From Pseudanabaena sp. (lineage in GTDB: Bacteria > Cyanobacteriota > Cyanobacteriia > Pseudanabaenales > Pseudanabaenaceae), in NCBI GenBank assembly GCA_003249035.1, contig QBMK01000020.1, positions 1-64,000 on the forward strand: a DNA stretch of 64,000 nt, given 5' to 3'. The position numbers were made by a program, and so were the translations under genes. Shown here in pieces: positions 18,353 through 26,531 of this stretch (the first letter of the stretch is position 1; each line of letters opens with the position of its first letter). The notes beneath the pieces were generated by a model, which was given only the letters and a program-made list of their open reading frames with translations, made no database searches and had not been told where the DNA came from.

Positions 18353-19040
18353 TCATTTAGCGATCGCGATCGGTAATACCAGAATTAAGGCTGTAATTTT
18401 TGATCGCGATCGCCAAATGCTTGAAGAATATGCCTGTAACCACGAGCAATTACCAAACTTAGAAGAAAAACTTGCGCCTAGGACTTTTGAACGCATTACG
18501 ATCGCTTCAGTCGTTCCTGAACTTGTCACCCGTTGGCATGGTCTAACGCAAACTCAAATCATCACAACTGCCGATGTGCCATTGCAAGGCTTGTACTCAA
18601 CAATGGGATGCGATCGCGCCTTGGCTGCCTATGGCGCAGGAGAAACCTATGGCTATCCAGTGATGGTAATTGATGCGGGGACGGCAATCACTATGACTGG
18701 AATTGATGCGCATAAGAATTTATTTGGTGGGGCGATCGTGGCTGGACTGCGATCGCAGTTTTCCTGTTTGCATCAAAATACTGCGGCTTTGCCCGATTTG
18801 CCCATTCCTGAGACTTTGCCAAGACGATGGGCAACTGATACGAATGGGGCAATCCAAGGAGGAGTGGCGCATTTATTAATATTGGGATTACAAGCTTATA
18901 TAGATGATTGGCGATCGCAGTTTCCTCAGAGCCAAGTGATTATTACTGGTGGCGATAGAGATCGTTTGGTGAGATGGGGTTTAAAAGTGGATATTATTGA
19001 AAAGAATCTAATTTTTTTGGGGATTATGGCATTGCCATGA
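18345..19040 (+). CDS. coaX: Type III pantothenate kinase
   Basis: CoaX phosphorylates pantothenate, the first step of coenzyme A synthesis, without feedback inhibition by CoA. Starting at ATG 18345 gives 231 residues and places the ATP motif at the N-terminus (LAIAIGNTRIKAVIFD, the DxGNT-like loop with Ala-Ile instead of Asp-Ile). The second signature VIDAGTAITMTGID and GGAIVAGLRSQFSCLHQNTAALP are intact. The first Asp of the usual 'DxGNT' is replaced by Ala (AIGNT), which is worth noting because that residue contributes to metal binding, though cyanobacterial members vary. It overlaps DUF29 by eight bases and the nuclease-ParA gene by four, so it is embedded in an operon. Confidence 0.9.
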   Translation: MNNHLAIAIGNTRIKAVIFDRDRQMLEEYACNHEQLPNLEEKLAPRTFERITIASVVPELVTRWHGLTQTQIITTADVPLQGLYSTMGCDRALAAYGAGETYGYPVMVIDAGTAITMTGIDAHKNLFGGAIVAGLRSQFSCLHQNTAALPDLPIPETLPRRWATDTNGAIQGGVAHLLILGLQAYIDDWRSQFPQSQVIITGGDRDRLVRWGLKVDIIEKNLIFLGIMALP

Positions 19041-20440
19041 GTTTTAATCCAAAGCTTTGTCGTAATGAGAGCGAAGTCGAAAGCAAATTAATCGTGCAGT
19101 ATCTTTTACCTGCCCTTGGTTACGATCCAAGCAAATGGCATCAAGAGGTCGCATTGGGTAGTATTCGTTTAGATTTTTTAGCGATGCTTTCCCCAGTTTT
19201 CCCAAGTATCAATGACTCATCACCAAAAACCTGTGTGGTGATGGAAGCAAAACATCCCAAACAAAATCTCAATTTTCATGTGCGGCGGTTGAAGCGTTAT
19301 TTAACGAAGTTACAGGTTATGTATGGGGTGTTGACTAACGGTAAAGATTTTCGGATTTATGAACTAGTTAGCGATGAAATAGATCTGGTTTTTCAATGCG
19401 AAGGCTCCGAAATCACTGACAAAATCAAGAAAATTAGCGATATTATTGGCAGGAATAAATTAGCGGGACTTGTTGTTAAATCCATCCCTTTGACTGCTCT
19501 CACAGCTCCAATTGATATTAAATCTCCAATTTTTGAAAATAGTACTCTTCCAATCCCAGAGTCTCTACAAGCAGGAATCATGAAAACGATCGCTATCTAT
19601 CACAATAAAGGCGGTGTAGGAAAAACCACCACTACCATTAATCTTGCCGCCGCAATTAGCCGCAAGGGTTTTAGGGTTTTAATTATCGATCTTGATAGTC
19701 AAGCTAATACAACCTATGCAGCAGGTTTAATGAAGTTTGATACTGAAGAAGAAGACAATCTTAAAGACAGCAATGTCTACAATATTATCTTCTATCCTAA
19801 ATCTAACTATATTCATGATGTTGCGCTAAAGGGAAGTTTTACCTATCCTGAAGTCGATGTTATTCCTGCGCACATTAATTTGATCTGGCAAGAAAACTCT
19901 TTAATTGACCAAGAAAGTTCTAAATTCCAGCTAGTTAAGAAGTTACAGCTTGTGAAAGATGATTATGATGTAGTTTTAATCGATACGCCACCTTCCCTCA
20001 ATCTCTATGCAAGAATTGCCCTGATTGCCTGCGATTACCTCATCATTCCATCCGATCTTAAACCATTTGCGAATGAAGGTTTACGCAATGTCAGAAACTT
20101 TATTGAACAGATTGATGATTTTCGCAGTTTTACCAATCGATCTTCTATCAAGATTCTGGGAGTTTTACCTTCTAAAATCTTGACAAATGCGAATTATATT
20201 AAAGCAACTTTACCCAAGCAAGAGAAGATTATCGAAGATCGATATGGATTTCCCGTATTTGAAACCCGAATTTTTCAACGAGAAGATTTATCTCGCGCAA
20301 TCGACAACTTTGTGATAGAAAGCGATCGCCAAATTCCCGATCCTAAATCTATTTTTGACTTTAAGCCTGATTCGATGTCAGCCGCTGAGTTTGAAGAGTT
20401 AGCCAATGAAGTTCTTGAGAAAATAGGACTACGCTCATGA
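19037..20440 (+). CDS. PD-(D/E)XK nuclease (HsdR-N-like) fused to a ParA ATPase
   Basis: A 467-residue fusion. Residues about 1-140 match the N-terminal nuclease domain of type I restriction HsdR subunits: QEVALGSIRLDFLAM provides Asp46 and VVMEAKHPKQN provides Glu70-x-Lys72, the PD-(D/E)XK triad. Residues from about 182 are a complete ParA/MinD ATPase: NKGGVGKTTTTINLAAAI (deviant Walker A with signature Lys191), DLDSQANTTYA, and VVLIDTPPSLN (Walker B). An internal ATG at codon 182 with AGGA just upstream could also give free ParA. It overlaps coaX and the ParB-like gene by four bases each. A partition ATPase carrying a nuclease suggests a DNA-targeting or plasmid-restricting device rather than ordinary chromosome partition. 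That role is inference. Confidence 0.85.
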   Translation: MSFNPKLCRNESEVESKLIVQYLLPALGYDPSKWHQEVALGSIRLDFLAMLSPVFPSINDSSPKTCVVMEAKHPKQNLNFHVRRLKRYLTKLQVMYGVLTNGKDFRIYELVSDEIDLVFQCEGSEITDKIKKISDIIGRNKLAGLVVKSIPLTALTAPIDIKSPIFENSTLPIPESLQAGIMKTIAIYHNKGGVGKTTTTINLAAAISRKGFRVLIIDLDSQANTTYAAGLMKFDTEEEDNLKDSNVYNIIFYPKSNYIHDVALKGSFTYPEVDVIPAHINLIWQENSLIDQESSKFQLVKKLQLVKDDYDVVLIDTPPSLNLYARIALIACDYLIIPSDLKPFANEGLRNVRNFIEQIDDFRSFTNRSSIKILGVLPSKILTNANYIKATLPKQEKIIEDRYGFPVFETRIFQREDLSRAIDNFVIESDRQIPDPKSIFDFKPDSMSAAEFEELANEVLEKIGLRS

Positions 20441-21372
20441 GTTTACTCACATCTTCGATCGATCTTGACATGATCGTATCACCAGTAACCCAAGAGATAC
20501 CTCAGTTTCAATCAAGTCAAATTGAACATCTTGCTAATTTGTTTTTACAGGCAGGTGGCACAGTAAAACCAATTCTATTACGCAGAGTCTCGCCAATTTC
20601 ATTTGAAATTCTGGAAGGATATTTTGAATATTATGCCGCGCTCAAAGCTCAAGAAATTGACGATCAGTTTACGGCAATCCGAGCCTATGTTGTACCTACT
20701 GAGCTAGAGTCAACTATTCTTGAGCAATATAATTTTTTGCGATCGCTTGCTTCTTCCACTTCAACCGAAATCACTTCTTCACCGACTATTAAAGCTGAAC
20801 AAGAACAAGACTTATCACAAATGGAAAATGCGATCGCTAATCGCTTAGAACAAAAACTATCTGCCACCATAGATCGCATAGTTGAGGAAAGGCTCAACTC
20901 TAGTTTGCAAGTATTTGCCAATCAAATTACACAGCAATTAAACTCGCATTTGTTAGATTTTAAACAGTCATTAGCATTTGTTCCTATTAGCCAAGTTCTT
21001 GCGCCAACACAACCGATTACCTCGGTTCCAGAGCCAGCAACTGAGAAAATCGCTAAATCTAAAACCACGAAAGCTGCTACCACTAAAACTAAAACAACAA
21101 GTTCCAAATCAAAAGTTAAAGATAGCTCTATTATTAGTAATGATGACCCCAAAGCCTTGCAGGTTCTCCATGATTTGAATACTATGAACTTTGCCGATCT
21201 AGAACGTAAGCTAGCCCAATTGAAACCAAGAAGTAAACGCAGCCTTGCTAAACCTATTCATGAGCAAAGGTTGCAGAATCCTGCTCAAATGTTTCAATCC
21301 ATCGAAGATGTAATAAGTAAAGTGTCTGGTATTAACAAAAAAACAATGCAAGACATAATTGATGCATGGTAA
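20437..21372 (+). CDS. ParB-like partner of the nuclease-ParA fusion
   Basis: A 311-residue protein. Residues about 25-95 look like a ParB/sulfiredoxin-fold N-terminal domain (LANLFLQAGGTVKPILLRRV, then EILEGYFEYYAALKA, the 'vvdGhhR..A' equivalent with Gly and Glu but altered core). A helical segment with coiled-coil character follows (about 125-180), then a Lys/Thr-rich linker (KTTKAATTKTKTTSSK). The last 80 residues hold a compact helical domain, with IEDVISKVSGINKKTMQDII resembling a helix-hairpin-helix. The usual ParB CTPase motif (GERRxRA) is not evident. It overlaps the ATPase gene by ATGA. It is presumably the DNA-binding or adaptor part of the same system; no centromere-like repeat was found nearby. 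Confidence 0.7.
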   Translation: MSLLTSSIDLDMIVSPVTQEIPQFQSSQIEHLANLFLQAGGTVKPILLRRVSPISFEILEGYFEYYAALKAQEIDDQFTAIRAYVVPTELESTILEQYNFLRSLASSTSTEITSSPTIKAEQEQDLSQMENAIANRLEQKLSATIDRIVEERLNSSLQVFANQITQQLNSHLLDFKQSLAFVPISQVLAPTQPITSVPEPATEKIAKSKTTKAATTKTKTTSSKSKVKDSSIISNDDPKALQVLHDLNTMNFADLERKLAQLKPRSKRSLAKPIHEQRLQNPAQMFQSIEDVISKVSGINKKTMQDIIDAW

Positions 21373-21432
21373 TGGCTTTAAAGAAAACTACTTTGCCTTA
21401 AGAGCTTTACACAAACACTTCCTTTTTTAAGA

Positions 21433-22419
21433 CTACCGGCTTTCACGATCGCTTTTCGCAGAATAGATCGCGTCAATCAAAGCTTTAGCTTCAGATGCAC
21501 CTTCTGATTTGTGAAACTCCCAAGGATAGGGCATTTTGCCATGTAAAACCATGCGAATGCCAAGAGGGAAAATACTGAGTAATCCTTTGAGATCTCGGAA
21601 GTTATCACCAACTACGCGAACGCCAAATTTACTTTCATCGATCCATCCATCTTCTTTGACTAGCTCTACCATAGTGTGACGATGACGCTGAGCGGTGGAT
21701 TCTGGTAAATCTGTATTAGCGAGGATCTCATGTTTGATTTGGGAAATCCGATCTAGGGGTTGTACTTCCACTGGACAGACTTCGTTGCAGTTATAGCAGC
21801 GCGTACAGTCCCAGACAAATCCTGATTTGTTATATTTCTCTACCCGTTCCTCGGCGAGATCGTCACGGTTGTCTGCCATGACTCGATATGCCTTTGCTAA
21901 TGCATGGGGGCCAACAAAGCGATCGCTTACAGCAGCAGCATTACATTCGGAATAGCAGGAGCCACAAAGAATGCAATTGGCGGCGGCTTGGAGTTTGGCG
22001 CGTTGGGCTGGGGTTTGGAGATATTCAGTTTTGCTAATCTGCCGTGATGCAGTGGAGACATAGGGATCGACTTTGGCGAGATTATCCCAAAATTTAGTCA
22101 TGTCCACGATCAAGTCTTTGATTACGGGCAGATTTTGCATCGGTTCGATCACTAGTTCGGTATCGCGATCGCTCATTACTTCACTGACATGCTTCTGACA
22201 AGCTAAGCCCGATCGCCCATTAATTCGCATGGAGCAAGATCCACAAATAGCATTGCGGCAGTTGCGCCGAAAGCCGATGGAGCCATCCTGTTCGCCTTGA
22301 ATTTTGATTAATGCATCAAGGACTGTGGTGCGATCGGGATCGGCTTCGATTTGATAGGTTTGAAATGTGGGCTCGCTATTGCGCGATGTTTGGCGGCGAA
22401 GCTTGACTGTAATATTCAT
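21433..22419 (-). CDS. sdhB: Succinate dehydrogenase/fumarate reductase iron-sulfur subunit
   Basis: A 328-residue SdhB-type protein, the electron-transfer subunit linking the flavoprotein to quinone in the thylakoid or cytoplasmic membrane. The N-terminal ferredoxin domain has the [2Fe-2S] cysteines in CRNAICGSCSMRINGRSGLAC. The C-terminal domain has CILCGSCYSECNA ([4Fe-4S]) and CTRCYNCNEVCPVEV ([3Fe-4S] and second cluster ligands). It is longer than the E. coli protein by a C-terminal extension, as in other cyanobacteria. It stands alone with no sdhA nearby. It is convergent with the ParB-like gene. Confidence 0.93.
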   Translation of the reverse strand: MNITVKLRRQTSRNSEPTFQTYQIEADPDRTTVLDALIKIQGEQDGSIGFRRNCRNAICGSCSMRINGRSGLACQKHVSEVMSDRDTELVIEPMQNLPVIKDLIVDMTKFWDNLAKVDPYVSTASRQISKTEYLQTPAQRAKLQAAANCILCGSCYSECNAAAVSDRFVGPHALAKAYRVMADNRDDLAEERVEKYNKSGFVWDCTRCYNCNEVCPVEVQPLDRISQIKHEILANTDLPESTAQRHRHTMVELVKEDGWIDESKFGVRVVGDNFRDLKGLLSIFPLGIRMVLHGKMPYPWEFHKSEGASEAKALIDAIYSAKSDRESR

Positions 22420-22584
22420 GGGTGATTATTTGCGATCGGGCTTTGTGCATTAAGTTTAACTTTAACGCAAAGTTTGATGGATGGGGCGATCGCTTTAATC
22501 GCGACGTTTTACTGAAGAGCAAGTTTTTAGCTGATATAATTCGCAGTAATCGAGTAAAGAATGTGAAAAACTCGTTGAATTAGT

Positions 22585-22962
22585 ATGGCTTCTAACTCCA
22601 GCATTAAATTTACGATCGCTTTTAATGATCCTGACCTTGAACCAGAGGATCTTGATGAACAGGCTCAGCACCTTGTGTCTGAGTTGAAGCAAATGGATGA
22701 GGTCGATGAGGTGGATCGCGTAATTGATCCAAATCCGCCAGAGGGTAATAAATCAATGGGTGGATTTGTGGTGGGTTTGCTGTCGGCTGAGGTGAGTATG
22801 GCTAATGCGAAAAAGCTTTTGGGGTTTCTAGGCGATCGCCTTGGTGCTAAGCCGATTGAGTTTACGGTGGAGGGCAATGGTAAAAAGTTGTCGGTGAAGG
22901 CAAATAGTCGTGAAGAACTGGAATCTGCGATTAAGGCGGCTCAAGACTTTTTGGCAGCATAG
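22585..22962 (+). CDS. EACC1-like effector-associated component
   Basis: A 125-residue protein resembling effector-associated constant component 1 (EACC1), a small partner encoded next to effectors in predicted bacterial conflict systems. The visible pattern is a beta-rich N-terminus (IKFTIAFNDPDLEPEDLDEQ), an acidic stretch around VDEVDRVIDPNPP, then MGGFVVGLLSAEVSMANAKK and a C-terminal FTVEGNGKKLSVKANSREEL. It is followed after 25 bases by a caspase-like gene on the same strand, the arrangement expected for EACC1. Its role is thought to be regulatory or sensory, but nothing in the sequence proves it. The annotation depends on recall of the family pattern plus context. Confidence 0.7.
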   Translation: MASNSSIKFTIAFNDPDLEPEDLDEQAQHLVSELKQMDEVDEVDRVIDPNPPEGNKSMGGFVVGLLSAEVSMANAKKLLGFLGDRLGAKPIEFTVEGNGKKLSVKANSREELESAIKAAQDFLAA

Positions 22963-22987
22963 ATAACTCTCGTTTAGGTAGAAAGTC

Positions 22988-24553
22988 ATGGCTAAGATTG
23001 CATTGTTGATTGGGGTTAGTGAATACGAGGTGGGGTTAAATCCTCTACCTGCGGCGGTGAAGGATGTTGTGGCTTTGGAGCGCATCCTCAAAGACTCAGA
23101 GATGGGTGACTTTGATGAGGTGAAAGTTTTAACTAACCCTGAGCCTCAAGCAATGCAATATGAGGTTGAGACTTTATTCTCAGGTCGTAGCAAGGATGAT
23201 TTTGTGCTGCTGTTCTTTTCGGGGCATGGGATTAAGGATGATAATAACAATTTATATTTCGCGACTCGGATTACCAGAAAATCGGCAAAGGGCGATCTGA
23301 TTCGGTCTACGGCTGTTCCTGCAAGGTTTGTGCATGAGGTGATGAATAACAGCCGTGCGAAGCGACAAGCGATTATTTTGGACTGTTGTTTTAGTGGTGC
23401 TTTCGATCCATCTTTGCAGTCTAAGGATGATGGATCGGTTGATTTGCAGGGACAGTTAGGAGCTGAAGGTAGGGTGGTGTTGACTTCTTCTAGTTCTACG
23501 CAATATTCCTTTGAACAGCAAGGTTCGGATCTATCGCTTTATACTCGTTATTTGATTGAGGGTATCGAGACGGGGGCAGGCGATCTTGATGAAGATGGAA
23601 AGATTTCTGTGCAGGAGTTGCATAAATACGCAACGAGTAAGGTACAGGAAACTGCGCCCGTTATGACTCCAAAGTTAATTACCCTCAAAGATATGGGCTT
23701 TGATATGGTGTTAGCAAAGGCAAAAGTCACCGATCCTAAGTTGAGATATAGGAAAACTGCTTCACGATATTCTAATGCAGGTAAAATCCGTCCTGTAGGG
23801 CGAGCTGTTTTGAATACTTTGAGACAGCAATTAGGGCTGACTGTTGAAGAAGCGACTGAAATTGAAAATGAGTTATTGCGTCCTTACCAAGAACGTCTTG
23901 CCAATCTGCAACAATATCGAGAAGCTTTGATTGCAGAGATTGAGTATGAAAATCCTTTAGGTGAGTCTGCTCGTAATGGTTTAAATGAGTTTCAGCAGAT
24001 GCTCGGACTTAGAGATGAAGATGTTAATCCAATTGAGACTGAAGTTTTAATTGATTATTCTGCAAAAAATCAAAACGCTGTAATTTTAGAAGAAGTTCCA
24101 CCCGACAAGAAAATTGCTGTTCTTAAAGTCGTTAGTGAAATCACTGGCTTGGGTCAGAAGGATGCTAAAGATCTGGTTGAGTCTGCTCCTAGAATAGTTA
24201 TAGAAGATAGGCAAAAAGACGAGCTTGATGCTGCTAAGAAGCGAATTGAAGAAGCTGGCGGCAAAGCCTCAGTTTCGTTTATACCAAAATTCGCGCCTTC
24301 CCAAGATTTCACTCATTTCAGTGATTATAGACCACATACTATGATTTTAGAAGAAGTTCCACACGACAAGAAAATTGCTGTTCTTAAAGTCGTTCGTAAA
24401 ATCACTGGCTTGGATCTGAAGGATTCTAAAGATCTGGTTGAGTCTGCTCCTATCGTAGTTATAGAAGGCAGGCTAAAAGATGAGCTTAATGCTGCTAAGA
24501 ATCAAATTGAAGAAGCTGGTGGTAAAGTTTCAGTTCGGTTGTCTACAAACTAG
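22988..24553 (+). CDS. Caspase-like protease with two C-terminal ribosomal L7/L12-like domains
   Basis: A 521-residue protein. Residues 1-245 form a C14 caspase domain: ALLIGVSEYEVGLNPLPAAV at the start, catalytic His80 in LLFFSGHGIKDD and Cys134 in IILDCCFSGAFD. Residues about 255-350 hold two related helical motifs, RQQLGLTVEEATEIENELL and FQQMLGLRDEDVNPIETEVL. Residues about 365-430 and 452-520 are two copies of a bL12 C-terminal-like domain (KKIAVLKVVSEITGLGQKDA and KKIAVLKVVRKITGLDLKDS, each followed by KDLVESAP and EEAGGK). In the ribosome that domain recruits translation factors. With the adjacent EACC1-like gene it forms a likely suicide or defence effector; the L12 parts may sense or bind translation GTPases. 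Function is inferred. Confidence 0.85.
   Translation: MAKIALLIGVSEYEVGLNPLPAAVKDVVALERILKDSEMGDFDEVKVLTNPEPQAMQYEVETLFSGRSKDDFVLLFFSGHGIKDDNNNLYFATRITRKSAKGDLIRSTAVPARFVHEVMNNSRAKRQAIILDCCFSGAFDPSLQSKDDGSVDLQGQLGAEGRVVLTSSSSTQYSFEQQGSDLSLYTRYLIEGIETGAGDLDEDGKISVQELHKYATSKVQETAPVMTPKLITLKDMGFDMVLAKAKVTDPKLRYRKTASRYSNAGKIRPVGRAVLNTLRQQLGLTVEEATEIENELLRPYQERLANLQQYREALIAEIEYENPLGESARNGLNEFQQMLGLRDEDVNPIETEVLIDYSAKNQNAVILEEVPPDKKIAVLKVVSEITGLGQKDAKDLVESAPRIVIEDRQKDELDAAKKRIEEAGGKASVSFIPKFAPSQDFTHFSDYRPHTMILEEVPHDKKIAVLKVVRKITGLDLKDSKDLVESAPIVVIEGRLKDELNAAKNQIEEAGGKVSVRLSTN
24083..24544 (+). repeat. Intragenic tandem duplication encoding two L12-like domains
   Basis: About 200 bases starting at 24083 recur starting at 24344, a period of 261 bases (87 codons). 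Long runs are identical, such as attttagaagaagttcca and aaattgctgttcttaaagtc. The high DNA identity, including third positions, indicates a recent duplication or gene conversion. Confidence 0.85.
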
Positions 24554-24642
24554 ATCTAGCAACAAGTCATGAACCCGTGACGAAAGTTTTTTCATATCAC
24601 TAGTCCACCAGATGAAAACATGAGTATCAATCAAGACTCTCA

Positions 24643-24864
24643 TCAATCATCATCCCCTAACCAAAACTCATCTGGTAAAGGCTCATTAAAATCATCACTC
24701 ATCCAGATTTGTCCCTCATGCAAACCAGCAACACGCTGAAACCCTAACTGTTGAGATGGTTGAACAGATTTGTTTTTAGCAGCCCGAACAAAGCTGAGTA
24801 CCTCCGCTAATAAAGGCTCTGGCATTGAATTTAATTCATTTACAATCGTTTCTACAGTGATCAT
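24643..24864 (-). CDS. DUF2281 antitoxin-like protein (orphan)
   Basis: A 73-residue protein matching DUF2281 antitoxins: an N-terminal helix with ELNSMPEPLLAEVLSFV and a C-terminal toxin-binding tail with AGLHEGQIWMSDDFNEPLPDEF. Such proteins normally precede a VapC/PIN toxin. Here nothing on the minus strand follows, since the caspase gene is convergent and close, so the toxin seems to be lost. It starts 14 bases after the DUF433 gene stop on the same strand and could be co-transcribed with it. Confidence 0.75.
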   Translation of the reverse strand: MITVETIVNELNSMPEPLLAEVLSFVRAAKNKSVQPSQQLGFQRVAGLHEGQIWMSDDFNEPLPDEFWLGDDD

Positions 24865-24878
24865 TGCTTATACTCTTG

Positions 24879-25247
24879 CTAATTAATTTGGTAATTGCTT
24901 GCATACGAAACTTGACCGCCATATTTCACCCAATCAGTCATATCAACCACTTTATCCTCGTCGTAGTCAGAAGGAGAGCCAAAATCCGCATCAATTTCTG
25001 CTTGCTCATCATCACTGACATAGGGCAGAGAAAAATCAGTGCACCGCGCCGCAAAAACTAAACAAGCTTGAATATCAGCAAGCTCTAAATCAGGAAAATC
25101 TTCTAGAATTTCAGTAATGCTTACATTTTCCGATAGCATTTCTAGAATATCAGTCACCCGAATTCTCATCCCACGAATACAAGGACGACCACCACATTGT
25201 CCAGCAATTTGCGTGATACGAGTTAGCAGACTATTTTTTAAGTTCAT
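24879..25247 (-). CDS. DUF433 protein with unusual C-terminal extension
   Basis: A 122-residue protein. Residues about 10-70 are a DUF433 domain (GQCGGRPCIRGMRIRVTDIL, ENVSITEILEDFPDLE). The following 50 residues (TDFSLPYVSDDEQAEIDADFG ... VKYGGQVS) are acidic and not part of the usual family. The expected DUF5615 partner is absent: the next gene downstream is a DUF2281 antitoxin. Either the toxin was lost by recombination, or the extension changes its job. Confidence 0.75.
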   Translation of the reverse strand: MNLKNSLLTRITQIAGQCGGRPCIRGMRIRVTDILEMLSENVSITEILEDFPDLELADIQACLVFAARCTDFSLPYVSDDEQAEIDADFGSPSDYDEDKVVDMTDWVKYGGQVSYASNYQIN

Positions 25248-25307
25248 AAGTTTTTCTTTGAGCTTATCTACTTTAATCTTAACGCCAGTTAAAGCTACTT
25301 GATGCGA

Positions 25308-25724
25308 TCAAGTAATTGTGAAAAACTGCTCAACTGTCACAATCGGACAGGCAAAGCTATCAACAAGACAGAGCAAATCGCGATCACCTGTTACTAGGTA
25401 ATCAGCATTCCCAACCAATCCCAAAACAAGAAAAGGGACATCAAAAGGATCTCGGCATTCTGGAATAGTCGGTAATTGCTCTGGCAACAACACCGTGTCG
25501 CAAAATGGCAAATAATCCGCTAATAAATCCTCTTGTTCTGCCTTTGTTAATTTGAACTTCGGATAAGCAAGCACCCTAATTAGTTCCGTAATCGTTGCCT
25601 TAGAAGCCAACGGAACAAAGCGATCGCTCTGCCATGCCAAACGCAATCTTGCTGTATTGCCTCCAAACACTAACGCTGATAATACTAAATTAGTATCAAT
25701 TACCACTCTGAGGCTATCGCTCAT
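25308..25724 (-). CDS. PIN-domain toxin (putative VapC-like RNase)
   Basis: Starting at ATG 25724 gives 138 residues, beginning MSDSLRVVIDTN; this ATG overlaps the antitoxin stop by four bases (ATGA), which fixes the start. PIN acidic residues are visible in VVIDTNLVLSAL (first Asp), TITELIRVLAY (Glu), CRDPFDVPFL and LVTGDRDLLCL (later Asp residues). It belongs to the 'PIN family toxin component' group often coupled with AbrB-like antitoxins. Predicted RNase acting on cellular RNA when free. A decayed partial duplicate of its 3' part lies at 26532-26720. Confidence 0.85.
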   Translation of the reverse strand: MSDSLRVVIDTNLVLSALVFGGNTARLRLAWQSDRFVPLASKATITELIRVLAYPKFKLTKAEQEDLLADYLPFCDTVLLPEQLPTIPECRDPFDVPFLVLGLVGNADYLVTGDRDLLCLVDSFACPIVTVEQFFTIT

Positions 25725-25942
25725 CCCTTCCGCGCCCAATCGACAGCATCAGCAATATCCTGTTCGCTTATCTCCAAAGCCGCTAATTTAGAACGAACAG
25801 CATCAGCACGTTGAATCTTTATGGGGGTAAGAATAATTTGCCCGCCTTCCACCTTCACATCAAAATATTCCGAATCTCCTATTTCTCTTGTAATACTTTT
25901 AGGAAGAGTAAGCTGATTTTTGGAAGTTAACTTAGCCAGCAT
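25721..25942 (-). CDS. AbrB/MazE-type antitoxin
   Basis: A 73-residue protein. The first 45 residues are a swapped-hairpin AbrB DNA-binding domain (AKLTSKNQLTLPKSITREIG, then FDVKVEGGQIILTPI). The rest (SKLAALEISEQDIADAVDWARK) is the toxin-neutralising tail. It overlaps the PIN toxin by four bases, giving the normal antitoxin-first order. It likely represses its own promoter in the region 25943-26068. Confidence 0.88.
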   Translation of the reverse strand: MLAKLTSKNQLTLPKSITREIGDSEYFDVKVEGGQIILTPIKIQRADAVRSKLAALEISEQDIADAVDWARKG

Positions 25943-26068
25943 AGTAAATTTCCTAAATTTGCAAAAGGCAGAATGTAAGATTTCCTTACTTTAGCATATT
26001 CTTACTTATGTTTGGACTGTAAAGCCATCGCATTGTAAAATAGAAATATCGTCAATGGAGCAAACCCG

Positions 26069-26527
26069 ATGACAGTTATAAATGCAAAGCTCTCTTTAAC
26101 AGCAGTTTACGAACAAGACTACTTACTGTGGTTAGAAATGACTAGCGAACAACTCCGCACAGGGAAACTAGAAAATTTAGACATTGAGAACCTTTTAGAA
26201 GAAATTGAAGCAATGGCGCGAAAAGAAAAAGTTGCATTAGAAAGTAACTTAGAAATTTTATTGATGCATTTACTCAAATATCAATATCAAGTCAATAAAC
26301 GTACTTCTAGTTGGCGATATACCATTGACGAACATCGTAGCCGCATTGTCAAAGCCATAAAAGTAAGCCCTAGCCTAAAACCATACTTAAAACAAGTCTT
26401 TGATGACTGTTATCAAGAAGGTCGAAGAAAAGCCGCTATTGAAACAGGGTTAAATATCTCTACTTTCCCAATGCGATCGCCTTTTAGCCAAGAAGAGACT
26501 CTAAATCCCGATTTTTTACCTGAATAA
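26069..26527 (+). CDS. DUF29 family protein (second copy)
   Basis: A 152-residue DUF29 protein: VYEQDYLLWLEMTSEQLRTG and LENLDIENLLEEIEAMARKEK form the N-terminal signature, followed by LLMHLLKYQYQVNKR and SWRYTIDEHRSRIVKAI. It is divergent from the one at 17894-18352, so not a recent duplicate. It lies between an intact PIN-AbrB module and a broken fragment of the same PIN gene. This suggests that the PIN fragment and the DUF29 gene travelled together or that DUF29 marks an insertion hot spot. No function known. Confidence 0.88.
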   Translation: MTVINAKLSLTAVYEQDYLLWLEMTSEQLRTGKLENLDIENLLEEIEAMARKEKVALESNLEILLMHLLKYQYQVNKRTSSWRYTIDEHRSRIVKAIKVSPSLKPYLKQVFDDCYQEGRRKAAIETGLNISTFPMRSPFSQEETLNPDFLPE

Positions 26528-26531
26528 CTCA

